A DNA stretch of 64,000 bases from Pseudomonas sp. TH43 (GCF_016650635.1 NZ_JAEKFI010000004.1:1126001-1190000); one strand, 5' to 3'. Shown: positions 46,390 to 55,797, counted from the first letter of the stretch. Numbers and translations are program-made. The notes: a model not told the origin generated them from the sequence alone.

Positions 46390-48282
46390 ATGTCCTTTGC
46401 TTCCCTCGGTCTCTCCGAGGCTTTAGTCCGCGCCATCGAAGATGCGGGCTATACCGAGCCTACTCCGGTGCAACAGCGGGCCATTCCCGCCGTGTTGCAA
46501 GGTCGCGACCTGATGGTTGCGGCTCAGACAGGTACTGGTAAAACCGGCGGTTTCGCCCTTCCGATCCTGGAGCGGTTGTTCCCGAATGGTCACCCGGACA
46601 AATCCCAGCGTCACGGCCCGCGCCAACCGCGCGTACTGGTCCTGACCCCGACCCGCGAACTCGCGGCCCAAGTTCACGAGAGCTTCAAGATCTACGCCCG
46701 TGACCTGAAATTCGTCAGCGCCTGCATCTTCGGCGGCGTCGGCATGAACCCACAGGTTCAGGCCATGTCCCGTGGTGTTGACGTGCTCGTTGCCTGCCCG
46801 GGTCGTTTGCTCGACCTCTGCGGCCAGGGCAGCGTTGACCTGTCCCACGTTGAAATCCTCGTCCTCGACGAAGCCGACCGCATGCTCGACATGGGTTTCG
46901 TGCACGACGTGAAGAAAGTCCTCGCGCGCCTGCCGTCCAAGCGTCAGAACCTGCTGTTCTCGGCGACGTTCTCCAAGGACATCACCGACCTCGCCGGCAA
47001 GCTGCTGCACAACCCGGAACGCATCGAAGTGACGCCGCCGAACACCACGGTCGAGCGCATCGAACAACGCGTCTTCCGTCTGCCGGCCAGCCACAAACGT
47101 GCGCTGCTGGCGCACCTGATCACCGCCGGCGCGTGGGAACAGGTGCTGGTGTTCACCCGTACCAAGCACGGCGCCAACCGTCTGGCCGAGTACCTGGACA
47201 AACACGGCCTGCCGGCTGTGGCGATCCACGGTAACAAGAGCCAGAACGCGCGCACCAAAGCGCTGGCCGACTTCAAGGCCAACCAGGTGCGCATTCTGGT
47301 CGCCACCGACATCGCCGCACGCGGTCTGGACATCGATCAGTTGCCACACGTTGTCAACTTCGAACTGCCGAACGTCGATGAAGACTACGTGCACCGTATC
47401 GGCCGTACGGGCCGTGCCGGTCGTTCGGGCGAGGCGATCTCGCTGGTTGCCCCGGACGAAGAAAAACTGCTGAAAAGCATCGAACGCATGACCAAGCAGA
47501 AAATCGCCGACGGCGACCTGATGGGCTTCGATTCGAGCACCATTGAAGCCGAGAAGCCAGAAGTGCGTGAGCGTCCGGACGTGCGCAACCCGCGCAATCC
47601 ACGTGGCCCACGCGGCGATGGCCCGAATGGCGGCGGCGGTGGCGGCGGTCGTAAAGACAAAGGCAAAGACAAGGGCAAGGAAAAACCTGCCGGTGAACGT
47701 GGCGAGCGCCCTGCCCGTCAGCAGAAACCTCGCGAAGGTACTCCGGCCCGTGAACAGCGTCAGCCATCGCAGCCGCCACGCGCCGCTGCCGATCGCGCAC
47801 CGGACGAGTTCCTCGACGACGATATCGATAACTTCGGTAACCGCGTTGATTACGTGCCGAAGCCAGCCCCGGCTGGCGGTCGCGGCCGTCGTCCAGGTGC
47901 ACCGGCTCAAGGTGCAGGCGCAGGCGCAGGTTCGGGCGCACCACGCGGCGGTCAGTCGCAAGGTCGTCAGAATGGCCCGCGCAACAGCAACGGCTCAAGC
48001 ACCGGCACTCCACCGGCCAAACGCAGCGGCCCGCGCAACGGCGCACCGCGTGATGGTCAATCGGCTCGTCGCGACGACTCGTCCTCGTCTTCGCGCAACC
48101 GCCGCCCGGCCCGTGACGATCAGCCACGTACCGAACCGGCCGTGCAGAACCCGCGCAGCACTGGCCCGAAGATCATGCACAAGGAGTCGAAGGCTGATCG
48201 CTTCCCGACACCTGAGCAGCTTGATCAACTGCCAAGCCGTCCACGCGGCGAAAAACCGGCATTGCTGACCCGCAATCGCTGA
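46390..48282 (+). CDS. rhlE: DEAD-box RNA helicase, RhlE type
   Basis: A 630-residue protein from the ATG giving MSFASLGLSEALVRAI. The helicase core (about residues 1-380) has AQTGTGKTGG, PTRELAAQ, DEAD, SAT and HRIGRTGRAG. The C-terminal ~210 residues are a basic, glycine, arginine and proline-rich low-complexity tail (GGGGGGGRKDKGKDK and GAGAGSGAPRGG), probably RNA-binding. The open frame extends upstream of the ATG, but those 74 codons show no similarity to helicases. A terminator follows. Confidence 0.9.
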   Translation: MSFASLGLSEALVRAIEDAGYTEPTPVQQRAIPAVLQGRDLMVAAQTGTGKTGGFALPILERLFPNGHPDKSQRHGPRQPRVLVLTPTRELAAQVHESFKIYARDLKFVSACIFGGVGMNPQVQAMSRGVDVLVACPGRLLDLCGQGSVDLSHVEILVLDEADRMLDMGFVHDVKKVLARLPSKRQNLLFSATFSKDITDLAGKLLHNPERIEVTPPNTTVERIEQRVFRLPASHKRALLAHLITAGAWEQVLVFTRTKHGANRLAEYLDKHGLPAVAIHGNKSQNARTKALADFKANQVRILVATDIAARGLDIDQLPHVVNFELPNVDEDYVHRIGRTGRAGRSGEAISLVAPDEEKLLKSIERMTKQKIADGDLMGFDSSTIEAEKPEVRERPDVRNPRNPRGPRGDGPNGGGGGGGRKDKGKDKGKEKPAGERGERPARQQKPREGTPAREQRQPSQPPRAAADRAPDEFLDDDIDNFGNRVDYVPKPAPAGGRGRRPGAPAQGAGAGAGSGAPRGGQSQGRQNGPRNSNGSSTGTPPAKRSGPRNGAPRDGQSARRDDSSSSSRNRRPARDDQPRTEPAVQNPRSTGPKIMHKESKADRFPTPEQLDQLPSRPRGEKPALLTRNR

Positions 48283-48297
48283 GTGACCCCTCACAAA

Positions 48298-48327
48298 AAC
48301 GCCCCGACTGGTTCGGGGCGTTTTTGT
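48298..48327. terminator. intrinsic terminator of the RhlE-type helicase
   Basis: AACGCCCCGA and TTCGGGGCGTT stem with a following T run; A bases on the left side allow use by the convergent gene too. Confidence 0.85.
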
Positions 48328-48369
48328 TTAGAGCGGTCAATTCGATTGCCCTCTCTCACAGCCTGACAA

Positions 48370-48741
48370 TCACGCCACGCTGCCTTGTTTATGGAAGAGC
48401 TTGGCGAAAATCATCCATTTGCCTTGCACTTTCATCACGTTCAGATAGTCGACCATAATATTGTCGAACAGTCGCAGACGTACCTTAACCATCGCCATTT
48501 CCGGCGACATCACATCGATCATCAGAATCTCGTCCAGGCTCGCAAATCCGCGCTCTTGCGGCGATTCGCGTCCTTGCACCATGGCGCGATATTGCGCGAA
48601 GGGCCGCACGGTCACTTCCCCGTCCTGAGCACTGTAGAGGACACAGCCAGGGTGGAAAACTTCGTCGAAGCCCTGTAAATCCTGGGTTTGCAACACGCTG
48701 AAGTAGTTCTCCAGCATTGCCTTGATTTCATTGATTAGCAT
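48370..48741 (-). CDS. SnoaL/NTF2-like fold protein
   Basis: A 123-residue protein with the NTF2-like cone fold pattern (FSVLQTQDLQGFDEVFHPGCVLYSAQDGEV, then a central helix and two long strands). Members serve as enzymes or ligand-binding proteins. No catalytic residues can be assigned. It is divergent from the following LysR gene. Confidence 0.75.
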   Translation of the reverse strand: MLINEIKAMLENYFSVLQTQDLQGFDEVFHPGCVLYSAQDGEVTVRPFAQYRAMVQGRESPQERGFASLDEILMIDVMSPEMAMVKVRLRLFDNIMVDYLNVMKVQGKWMIFAKLFHKQGSVA

Positions 48742-48851
48742 GGACAGATCCTAGTCGAAGGGGCACGAAGTCATTAACGCCCACCGGGGCGTGCGGTGGA
48801 TTATTCGCAACCTCGACAACCCACGTATAGCGGCGTTTTTTGCCCGGTTCA

Positions 48852-49757
48852 GTGAATGGAATTCAACTATTGAAACTCCCTCCGTTAGCCGCCCTTCGGG
48901 CGTTCGAAGCCCTCGCAAGACTGGGCAAGGTCAACCTCGCCGCCACCGAACTGCACGTCACCCACAGCGCCGTCAGCCACCAGATACGTTCACTGGAGGA
49001 ATACCTGGGTATCAACCTGACTGAGCGCAACGGTCGTGGCGTAACGCTGACCGAAGAGGGGCGTGTTTACGCTTATCAGATCCGCCAATCGCTCGGTGAA
49101 ATCGCCGGCGTCACAGAAAAATTCCTGTACAGAACCCGACACCCACAACTGTCCCTCTCGGTGCTGCCGTCCTTTGGCATGTTCTGGTTGCTGCCGCGCC
49201 TGCAAGGATTTCTCGACGCTCACCCTGGCTTGCGCCTGAAACTGGTGGCCAGCATGGAGCTGTCCAGTTTCGAGGGCGAAATCATCGACGCCGCCATTCG
49301 GTTCGGCCATGGAAAATGGCCAGATGTACACTGCGAACCGCTGATGTCAGATTCATTGATCGTCGTCGCGGCCCCTCAATTCAATCACGGGCGCTTGCCG
49401 ACTGACGCCGCTTCCGTCCTTGAGCACCCGCTGCTTCACGCCAGTGAAAGCTGGTCGACATGGCTGATGGCGGGAGGCGTCGAGCAAACCCGCCCCCCGG
49501 CGGCACTCGAATTCACTGATTCAACGTTGATGCTGGAAGCCGCGCGCCTGGGCTACGGCGTTGCACTGACGCGCCGATCCATTGCTCACGCCATGATCCA
49601 GCGCGGGCAACTGGTCAGGCTGACCGACGTCGAACCCGTGCACGCATCCCGATATTTCATGCTGTGGCCAACTCATTCCAGACGTTCGGCACAGCTGGCG
49701 AGCTTGCTGACGTGGCTGCGCCAGCAAATCATCGAGTATCAAGACAGTATTGCCTGA
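48852..49757 (+). CDS. LysR-type regulator, GcvA-like
   Basis: A LysR protein of about 301 residues. The winged helix LPPLAALRAFEALARLGKVN, with HVTHSAVSHQIRSLEEYL, is the GcvA-type pattern, followed by an effector-binding domain. The start is uncertain: GTG at 48852 is given, but TTG at 48870 (giving MKLPPLAAL) fits the family N terminus and has GGAA upstream. It is divergent from the SnoaL-like gene, its likely target. Confidence 0.82.
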   Translation: MNGIQLLKLPPLAALRAFEALARLGKVNLAATELHVTHSAVSHQIRSLEEYLGINLTERNGRGVTLTEEGRVYAYQIRQSLGEIAGVTEKFLYRTRHPQLSLSVLPSFGMFWLLPRLQGFLDAHPGLRLKLVASMELSSFEGEIIDAAIRFGHGKWPDVHCEPLMSDSLIVVAAPQFNHGRLPTDAASVLEHPLLHASESWSTWLMAGGVEQTRPPAALEFTDSTLMLEAARLGYGVALTRRSIAHAMIQRGQLVRLTDVEPVHASRYFMLWPTHSRRSAQLASLLTWLRQQIIEYQDSIA

Positions 49758-49769
49758 ACGCCAGACAGC

Positions 49770-49799
49770 AAAACGCCGACCCGAAGGTCGGCGTTCTGA
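49770..49799. terminator. bidirectional terminator, LysR and YceI
   Basis: AACGCCGACC and GGTCGGCGTT form a 10-bp stem between convergent genes. Confidence 0.8.
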
Positions 49800-49812
49800 T
49801 GGCGCAATCTAC

Positions 49813-50406
49813 TTACTTGGCTTTCACGCCTTCGAAAGAGATGTACAGGTCGACATTGTCGGACTGTGGGCCCAGGTCCATCATCTTGCCGAAATCAGAG
49901 CGCTTGATGCTGGTGGTGCCTTCGAAGCCGGCACGGTAGCCGCCCCATGGATCCTTGCCTTCGCCCAGGAACACAGCTTTAACCACGATTGGCTTGGTCA
50001 CGCCGTGCAGAGTCAGGTCGCCGGTCACGTCAGCAGTGTCTTTACCCGCGGCGTTCTTGCCGGTGGATTTGACGCTGGTGGAGACGAACTTGGCGTCAGC
50101 GAATTTGCCCACGTCCAGGAAGTCTTTGCTGGCGATGTGCTTGTCGCGTTCGGCGTGGTTGGTGAATACGCTGGCGGTTTTCACGTTGAATTCGATTTTG
50201 CTGTCTTCAGGCTTGGCAGCGTCGAAGCTGAACTTGCCGTCGATGTCCTTGAAGGTACCGGTGATGTAGCTGTAGCCCAAGTGGCTGATCTTGAAGTCGA
50301 CGAAGGCGTGCTGGCCTTCTTTGTCGACGGTGTAGTCAGCAGCCATCACGTTTGCCGACAGCACGGCAGAACCGATTGCCAGAGCGGCCAGAGTCTTTTT
50401 CAACAT
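49813..50406 (-). CDS. YceI family periplasmic protein
   Basis: A 197-residue protein with a signal peptide (cleavage after VMA, about residue 22) and a YceI lipocalin-like barrel (VDFKISHLGYSYITGTFKDI is conserved). The family binds polyisoprenoids such as ubiquinone or its precursors in the periplasm. It is the downstream partner of a cytochrome b561 gene 31 bases away, a frequent pairing that suggests quinone-linked electron transfer. Confidence 0.92.
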   Translation of the reverse strand: MLKKTLAALAIGSAVLSANVMAADYTVDKEGQHAFVDFKISHLGYSYITGTFKDIDGKFSFDAAKPEDSKIEFNVKTASVFTNHAERDKHIASKDFLDVGKFADAKFVSTSVKSTGKNAAGKDTADVTGDLTLHGVTKPIVVKAVFLGEGKDPWGGYRAGFEGTTSIKRSDFGKMMDLGPQSDNVDLYISFEGVKAK

Positions 50407-50437
50407 GCTTTCTTTTCCTTTGAGTCGAGGTTGAATT

Positions 50438-50989
50438 TCAGGCTTTGCGACCGAGCATTCGCGTCAGGGTCGCATCACGATCGATAAAGTGGTGCTTCAA
50501 TGCTGCCAACGCATGAAGGCCGGAAAAAATTACCAGCGCCCACGCCAGCCAGAGATGAATCACCCCAGCGGTATCTGCCTGATCCGGTAGCCCGGAAACC
50601 AGTGCAGGAACTTCAAACAGGCCAAACACCGGGATCCCGACACCGTCTGCGGTGGAAATCAGGTAACCGGCAATCATCACAGCGAACAGCGCCAGATACA
50701 AAAACCCGTGGCCGAATTTGGCGCCGATACGGGTCATGCGGCTGTAGCTCTGCAGCGTCGGCGGCGGTGGGCTGATAAAGCGCCACAACACCCGCAACAC
50801 CATCACGCCCAGCAGCACCAGACCAATGCTCTTGTGCAGATCCGGCGCGTCTTTGCGCCAGGTGCTGTAGTAATCCAGCCCGACCATCCACAGACCCAGC
50901 GCGAACAGCCCGAAGACCACCAGCGCCACACCCCAGTGCATGAAGATGCTGACCCAACCATAGCGCGAAGAAGAGTTACGTAGCTGCAT
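50438..50989 (-). CDS. Cytochrome b561 family protein
   Basis: A 183-residue membrane protein with four helices and haem-ligand histidines (FMHWGVAL, LHKSIGLVL, FGHGFLYLA and SGLHALAALKHH). It should move electrons between quinone or superoxide and other carriers in the inner membrane. The start MQLRNSSSRYG has AGGAT upstream; an alternative 10 codons earlier is not needed. It forms an operon with yceI. Confidence 0.9.
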   Translation of the reverse strand: MQLRNSSSRYGWVSIFMHWGVALVVFGLFALGLWMVGLDYYSTWRKDAPDLHKSIGLVLLGVMVLRVLWRFISPPPPTLQSYSRMTRIGAKFGHGFLYLALFAVMIAGYLISTADGVGIPVFGLFEVPALVSGLPDQADTAGVIHLWLAWALVIFSGLHALAALKHHFIDRDATLTRMLGRKA

Positions 50990-51326
50990 TGCCCAAATCC
51001 TGTGAGAACTGCGAACCAAGACTAGCGAGTTATCTATCGAATTAAAGCGGAAAATTTCGCTTTGAAATATCGAGAAATACGATCAAGAGTCTGTAAGTGG
51101 CGTGTTAAGGAAAGATTAAAGGTGATTTTTTCATGGCGTGCAGGGCACCCAGCCAGCTGAATCCATCCTTTCACTGCGGCGCGGCGCGACCCGAGGTGTG
51201 GGCCTGCCATGGCACTCATGACAGATTGGCAAACGAAAACTTTTTCCGAATATATATATGTAGTGCAGATTGCCTGTACGAACCTGATCAAATCAATTTT
51301 CAATCATTCATTTATCAGGTGAAAAT

Positions 51327-51824
51327 ATGGCTCTTCCATATGTTCCGTTTCAAGCAAGTGGTTCATCCACATTACCCGCCAATCAAACGATGTCACCGGT
51401 TCAATATTTGCAGTCCGACAACGGTCGATTCCGCTTAATTCTACAGGCCGATGGGAATTTGGTAATCAAGGAGGGTGAAGCTTTGATCTGGGTTGCAAAT
51501 GAACATCAACCTTACAGTAAAACTTTGCAGCAGAAACGCATGCGCGAACCTCTGCAGTTCGTCATCAGCAATAGCGGCTTTCTCTATGATCCGTCAAGAC
51601 GCCGTCTTTGGATTGCCGAAAGCACCCACAGCATTGACAAGTCACTCTGGTACAACACTTGTATGACTATCCAGGAGGATGGAGTTCTGGTCATTTATGA
51701 TCAGCGCACTGGCGATCCACGCTGGGCACGCTTTGGTTTTGTCCCGGGGCGAATGTCAAAGCCGAAGCAAAGATGGCTGAGAACATTACCGGACGGTACG
51801 CAAGTCTACAAATGGGACTTTTAA
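51327..51824 (+). CDS. Monocot mannose-binding lectin-like protein
   Basis: A 165-residue protein with the B-lectin (bulb-type) pattern. The first sugar-site motif is LQADGNLVIK (QxDxNxVxY with Y changed to K), and a later one is IQEDGVLVIYD (N changed to V); a middle region, FVISNSGFLYD, replaces the third. It has one domain, no signal peptide and AT-rich codons. It resembles the lectin unit of LlpA bacteriocins, which carry two such domains, but is shorter and has imperfect sites. The 337-bp gap upstream is AT-rich near 51241-51260 and holds no gene I can support. Confidence 0.75.
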   Translation: MALPYVPFQASGSSTLPANQTMSPVQYLQSDNGRFRLILQADGNLVIKEGEALIWVANEHQPYSKTLQQKRMREPLQFVISNSGFLYDPSRRRLWIAESTHSIDKSLWYNTCMTIQEDGVLVIYDQRTGDPRWARFGFVPGRMSKPKQRWLRTLPDGTQVYKWDF

Positions 51825-51849
51825 CAGACCGGGCACTTTCGTCTTTCGC

Positions 51850-52008
51850 TTAGTTCTTGAGAACAGGCGGCGGTTGTAAACAATCCGCGCTATAAGGATC
51901 TATCTTGCATTTATGGGCTAGCTCCGCGCCATAGCCTCCAGGAAAGAAACGGCCATTTGCGCAGCCGTAAAGCGTCATCAACACGAGCATTAACGTAAAT
52001 ATCTTCAT
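51850..52008 (-). CDS. 52-residue small lipoprotein
   Basis: A short frame translates to MKIFTLMLVLMTLYGCANGR and ends CLQPPPVLKN. It has a positively charged start, hydrophobic core and lipobox LYGC (C16), so it should be a lipid-anchored peptide of 37 mature residues with two further cysteines. GGAGAT lies 10-15 bases upstream of the ATG. It is AT-rich and convergent with the lectin-like gene, suggesting a joint accessory insertion. Function unknown. Confidence 0.65.
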   Translation of the reverse strand: MKIFTLMLVLMTLYGCANGRFFPGGYGAELAHKCKIDPYSADCLQPPPVLKN

Positions 52009-52154
52009 AACGGGTCATCTCCAATTTATACCAGCATAAAATTCGAAGTCGCGTACCCGCTATCATTTCGTTCTGATTATTTTGTGGGAAACATCCTGTA
52101 CAGAGGTAAGCCTTGAGAGTGCACAGGAAAGGCTAAAACTGTCAGTTTAATTGC

Positions 52155-52190
52155 AAAAAAAACGCGGCCCATATGGCCGCGTTTTTTATT
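52155..52190. terminator. bidirectional terminator
   Basis: AACGCGGCC-CATAT-GGCCGCGTT with eight A before and six T after; it serves the minus-strand oxidoreductase and could stop the opposite strand. Confidence 0.85.
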
Positions 52191-52201
52191 GGAGCGAAGG
52201 C

Positions 52202-53971
52202 TTACTGCGCCTTGGTCTCGGTCGTTGCCGCTGGCTTGGCCGCTGGCTTCTTCGCCGGCTCAGCCTTTTTCGCTGCTGGCTTGGCCGCAGGCTTTTTCGC
52301 GTCGGTTTTAGCCGCCGGCTTCTTCGCCGCTGGCTTGGCTGCCGCTTTCTTCGCCGGTTCAGCTTTCACCGGGGTCGCTGGCTTCGGTGCTTCCACCGGC
52401 GCTGGCGCAGGTGCCGGGGTTGGCGCAGGCGCTGGAGCGACGGGTGCTGGCGCCGGCTCAGGTGCCTTGGCTGGCTCCGGTTTCTTGTCGTCATCCGAAC
52501 CGCCGAACAGATTAGTGAAGAAGTTTCCCTTCTTCGCCGCCACGGCACCCGCCGCGCCTGCCGCTGCTGCAGCCGGAACCACTTTGGCTGGCTCGAACGA
52601 TTTGCCTGCCGCCAGATCTTCAACCTGACTGGCCGCACGCTGACCGGTGCGCAGGGCGCCTTCCAGCGTGCCCGGGTACAAGGTGTCGGTGTGTTCGCCA
52701 GCGAACGCTACGCGTTGCAGCGGACGTTCCCAAATGCGCCAGAACTTGCTGATCTGGCCCGGGCCGTAAGCCAGGTACGCGCCGCCCATCGACGGGTCGG
52801 TGCTGTAGCGACGGATTTCATAACCGGTGAACGAACCACGGGCCTGTGGATAAAAAGCGTGCAGACGGATCAGCACCTGATCGACCATCTGCTTGTCGCC
52901 GAACGCCTGCATTACGCGAGCGTTGTCGCCAGACAGGTTGATCACCACGTTGGCGCCGCCCTTCAGGGCAGGTTCGATCCACAACATGCCCAGACCGGCG
53001 TTGCTGTAGATCTCGCCGGACATACGCGCCTTGGGTTCCCACACTGGCGTCTTGAACTTCAGCATGACCTGGTCGCGCCAGCCGTAGTTGGTGCCTTTGA
53101 TCGCGGCCATGTGCTGAGCATCCAGCGCCGGCGTCAGCGCAATCTTGTTCAGCGCACGCAGCGGCACGGCCAACACGACGTAATCGGCCTGGTAGCCGAC
53201 ACTGCCGACTTTGACGGTCACGCCGTCCTTGTCCTGAACGATCGCGGACACTGGCGAGTTGGTCTTGATGGTTTTGATCTGTTTGACGAAGGCCTGCGCC
53301 AGCACCTGGCTGCCGCCGACCAGACGCGAGGCGCGCAGATCACGGTCGGAGATGCCGCGATACACGCGGTTCTGCTGCGCGAAGTACAGCAGCGACAGAC
53401 GCGAAGGCTCGTCGTAGTGGGTGCGAATGTCCTGGTTGATCAACTGACGCGCGGTGGCCGGCAGGTTCTGCTTGTCGAGCCAGCTCGCCACAGTGATCTG
53501 ATCCAGCGCGTGCAGGGTATTGGTCGCCGCCGGGTTCTGCGGGTCGTCGATCGAGCGCGCCAGATCGTCGAGGGTTTTCTGGTAACGCTTCAAGGCATCG
53601 GCGGTGGCCGGTTGCCTGGTCGCCAGATCAGCGGCGGAGAAGTACTCGCCGTCGATCAGATAACCCGGCGTACGCACGAATTCCGGCGCTGGCGTGGTGC
53701 CCAGCTTGAACGTCGAGACGTACTTGTTCAGCACCGGCTGCGTCTTGTCGTTGCCGATCCACTCGCTGGTGGCCATGCCCGAGCGACCGCCCATGCTCGG
53801 TTTGGCTTCCAGCAGCGTGACCTGCCAGCCCTTGTTTTGCAGCTCGTAAGCCGCGGTCAGACCCGACAGGCCGCCGCCGATCACGATTGCGGTTTTATCC
53901 TTGGCCAGCGCGGTAACGCTGAACAGCCCCAACATCACCAGCGCACAGGCGCGCAGCCAACCGACAGACAT
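52202..53971 (-). CDS. Flavin amine-oxidase-like protein with Lys/Ala/Pro tail
   Basis: A 589-residue protein. A signal peptide (residues 1-23) is followed by a FAD-binding monoamine oxidase fold (AIVIGGGLSGLTAAYEL near 28, MGGRSGMATSEW, and the C-terminal FAD motif AFAGEHTDTLYPGTLEGAL near 420). The last ~140 residues are a low-complexity tail of AAKPAAKKPAAK-like repeats resembling AlgP or histone H1. It may be an exported amine oxidase whose tail binds polyanions such as alginate, DNA or LPS. The substrate is unknown. Confidence 0.82.
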   Translation of the reverse strand: MSVGWLRACALVMLGLFSVTALAKDKTAIVIGGGLSGLTAAYELQNKGWQVTLLEAKPSMGGRSGMATSEWIGNDKTQPVLNKYVSTFKLGTTPAPEFVRTPGYLIDGEYFSAADLATRQPATADALKRYQKTLDDLARSIDDPQNPAATNTLHALDQITVASWLDKQNLPATARQLINQDIRTHYDEPSRLSLLYFAQQNRVYRGISDRDLRASRLVGGSQVLAQAFVKQIKTIKTNSPVSAIVQDKDGVTVKVGSVGYQADYVVLAVPLRALNKIALTPALDAQHMAAIKGTNYGWRDQVMLKFKTPVWEPKARMSGEIYSNAGLGMLWIEPALKGGANVVINLSGDNARVMQAFGDKQMVDQVLIRLHAFYPQARGSFTGYEIRRYSTDPSMGGAYLAYGPGQISKFWRIWERPLQRVAFAGEHTDTLYPGTLEGALRTGQRAASQVEDLAAGKSFEPAKVVPAAAAAGAAGAVAAKKGNFFTNLFGGSDDDKKPEPAKAPEPAPAPVAPAPAPTPAPAPAPVEAPKPATPVKAEPAKKAAAKPAAKKPAAKTDAKKPAAKPAAKKAEPAKKPAAKPAATTETKAQ

Positions 53972-54193
53972 TCAGCGAACTCCGGAAAACACGTAGGAAA
54001 AAGCAGTTTTGCGGGTCAGACGACCCAAAGAACCGCGAAGAATACGTCAGCCATCAAAACGCCGCCAGCGACGTCTATCGGCCCATACAAAGTAGCTCAA
54101 TCGACACAATGGGTTGTCCCGACGCGACGCATTGCATAGGCTTGCCCGATTGTTTGCCCGCGCCTGACGCGAGCCGCCTCGAGGAGACTGTAA

Positions 54194-55600
54194 ATGGGCT
54201 TTAATAATCAGTGGATGCAACGCGATCTCGCGGTGTTGTGGCATCCCTGCACCCAGATGAAAGACCACGAACAGCTGCCGCTGATCCCGATCAAGCACGG
54301 TGAAGGCGTCTGGCTCGAAGACTTCGAGGGCAAACGCTACCTCGATGCGGTCAGTTCCTGGTGGGTCAACGTGTTCGGCCACGCCAACCCGCGAATCAAC
54401 CAGCGCATCAAGGATCAGGTCGACCAACTGGAGCACGTGATACTTGCCGGCTTCAGCCATCAACCGGTGATCGAACTGTCCGAGCGTCTGGTGAAGATGA
54501 CCCCTGAGGGCCTGAATCGGGTGTTCTACGCCGATAACGGTTCGTCCTGCATCGAAGTCGCGCTGAAAATGAGCTTTCACTACTGGCTCAATCGCGGTCA
54601 ACCGAACAAGAAACGCTTCGTCACCCTGACCAACAGCTACCATGGCGAAACCATGGCGGCGATGTCGGTCGGCGACGTGCCGCTGTTCACCGAAACCTAC
54701 AAAGCGCTGCTGATGGACACCATCAAAGTGCCGAGCCCGGATTGCTACGGGCGCCCCGAAGGCATGAGCTGGGAACAACACTCGCGCAACATGTTCGCGG
54801 CCATGGAACAGGCTTTGGCCGAGCATCATGACAGCGTCGCGGCAGTGATCGTCGAGCCGTTGATTCAGGGCGCTGGCGGTATGCGCATGTACCACCCGGT
54901 GTACCTCACGCTGCTACGCGAAGCCTGCGACCGTTACGGCGTGCACCTGATCCTCGACGAAATCGCCGTCGGCTTCGGTCGCACCGGGACGATGTTCGCC
55001 TGCGAACAGGCCGGCATCCGTCCGGACTTCCTCTGCCTGTCCAAGGCCCTGACCGGCGGCTATCTGCCGCTGGCCGCGTGCCTGACCACCGACGAGGTCT
55101 ACAGCGCGTTCTACGACGACTATCCAACCCTGCGCGCCTTCCTCCACTCACACAGCTACACCGGTAACCCGCTGGCGTGCGCGGCGGCATTGGCGACGCT
55201 GGATATCTTCGAGCACGACAACGTCATCGAGAACAACAAGGCACTGGCTCAGCGGATGGCCTCGGCCACCGCGCACCTGATCGATCATCCGAACGTGTCC
55301 GAAGTGCGCCAGACCGGCATGGTGTTGGCGATCGAGATGGTCAAGGATAAAGCCACGAAAGAGGCTTACCCTTGGCAGGAGCGTCGCGGTTTGAAGGTGT
55401 TCCAGCATGCGCTGGAGCGTGGCGCGCTGCTGCGGCCATTGGGCAGTGTGGTGTATTTCCTGCCGCCGTACGTGATCACCCCCGAGCAGATCGACTTCCT
55501 CGCCGAAGTCGCCAGCGAAGGCATCGACATCGCCACGCGTGACAGCGTCAGCGTGGCGGTGCCAAAAGACTTCCACCCCGGCTTCCGCGATCCAGGCTAA
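54194..55600 (+). CDS. bioA: Adenosylmethionine-8-amino-7-oxononanoate aminotransferase
   Basis: A 468-residue PLP class III aminotransferase that makes 7,8-diaminopelargonate in biotin synthesis, using SAM as amino donor. LWHPCTQMKDHEQLPL at the N terminus is BioA-specific, and the PLP lysine is K284 in LSKALTGGYLPLA. GGAGA precedes the ATG. No other bio gene is adjacent; rsmE follows after a REP pair. Confidence 0.93.
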   Translation: MGFNNQWMQRDLAVLWHPCTQMKDHEQLPLIPIKHGEGVWLEDFEGKRYLDAVSSWWVNVFGHANPRINQRIKDQVDQLEHVILAGFSHQPVIELSERLVKMTPEGLNRVFYADNGSSCIEVALKMSFHYWLNRGQPNKKRFVTLTNSYHGETMAAMSVGDVPLFTETYKALLMDTIKVPSPDCYGRPEGMSWEQHSRNMFAAMEQALAEHHDSVAAVIVEPLIQGAGGMRMYHPVYLTLLREACDRYGVHLILDEIAVGFGRTGTMFACEQAGIRPDFLCLSKALTGGYLPLAACLTTDEVYSAFYDDYPTLRAFLHSHSYTGNPLACAAALATLDIFEHDNVIENNKALAQRMASATAHLIDHPNVSEVRQTGMVLAIEMVKDKATKEAYPWQERRGLKVFQHALERGALLRPLGSVVYFLPPYVITPEQIDFLAEVASEGIDIATRDSVSVAVPKDFHPGFRDPG

Positions 55601-55617
55601 ACCTTCACAAGTCCCCT

Positions 55618-55748
55618 GTGGCGAGGGGATTTATCCCCGTTCGGCTGCGCAGCAGTCGTGAAATCACCACACGCGGTACTCCTGACTCACCGCGTGAGCA
55701 GATTTTGGGGTGGCTTCGCCACCCAACGGGGATAAATCCCCTCGCCAC
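55618..55748. repeat. REP pair, GTGGCGAGGGGATTTATCCC family
   Basis: Inverted pair between bioA and rsmE. Confidence 0.85.
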
Positions 55749-55797
55749 AAAAGCTCTGCACCACAGCGACTATGAGCCATTTTTTTAGAGACCCGAA

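Noticed and set aside
52137..52156. A fifth lux-box-like half site (AACTGTCAGTTTAATTGCA) upstream of the 52-aa lipoprotein
   Set aside because: Only the left half matches; the ACAG arm is missing and no -10 lies at the right distance.
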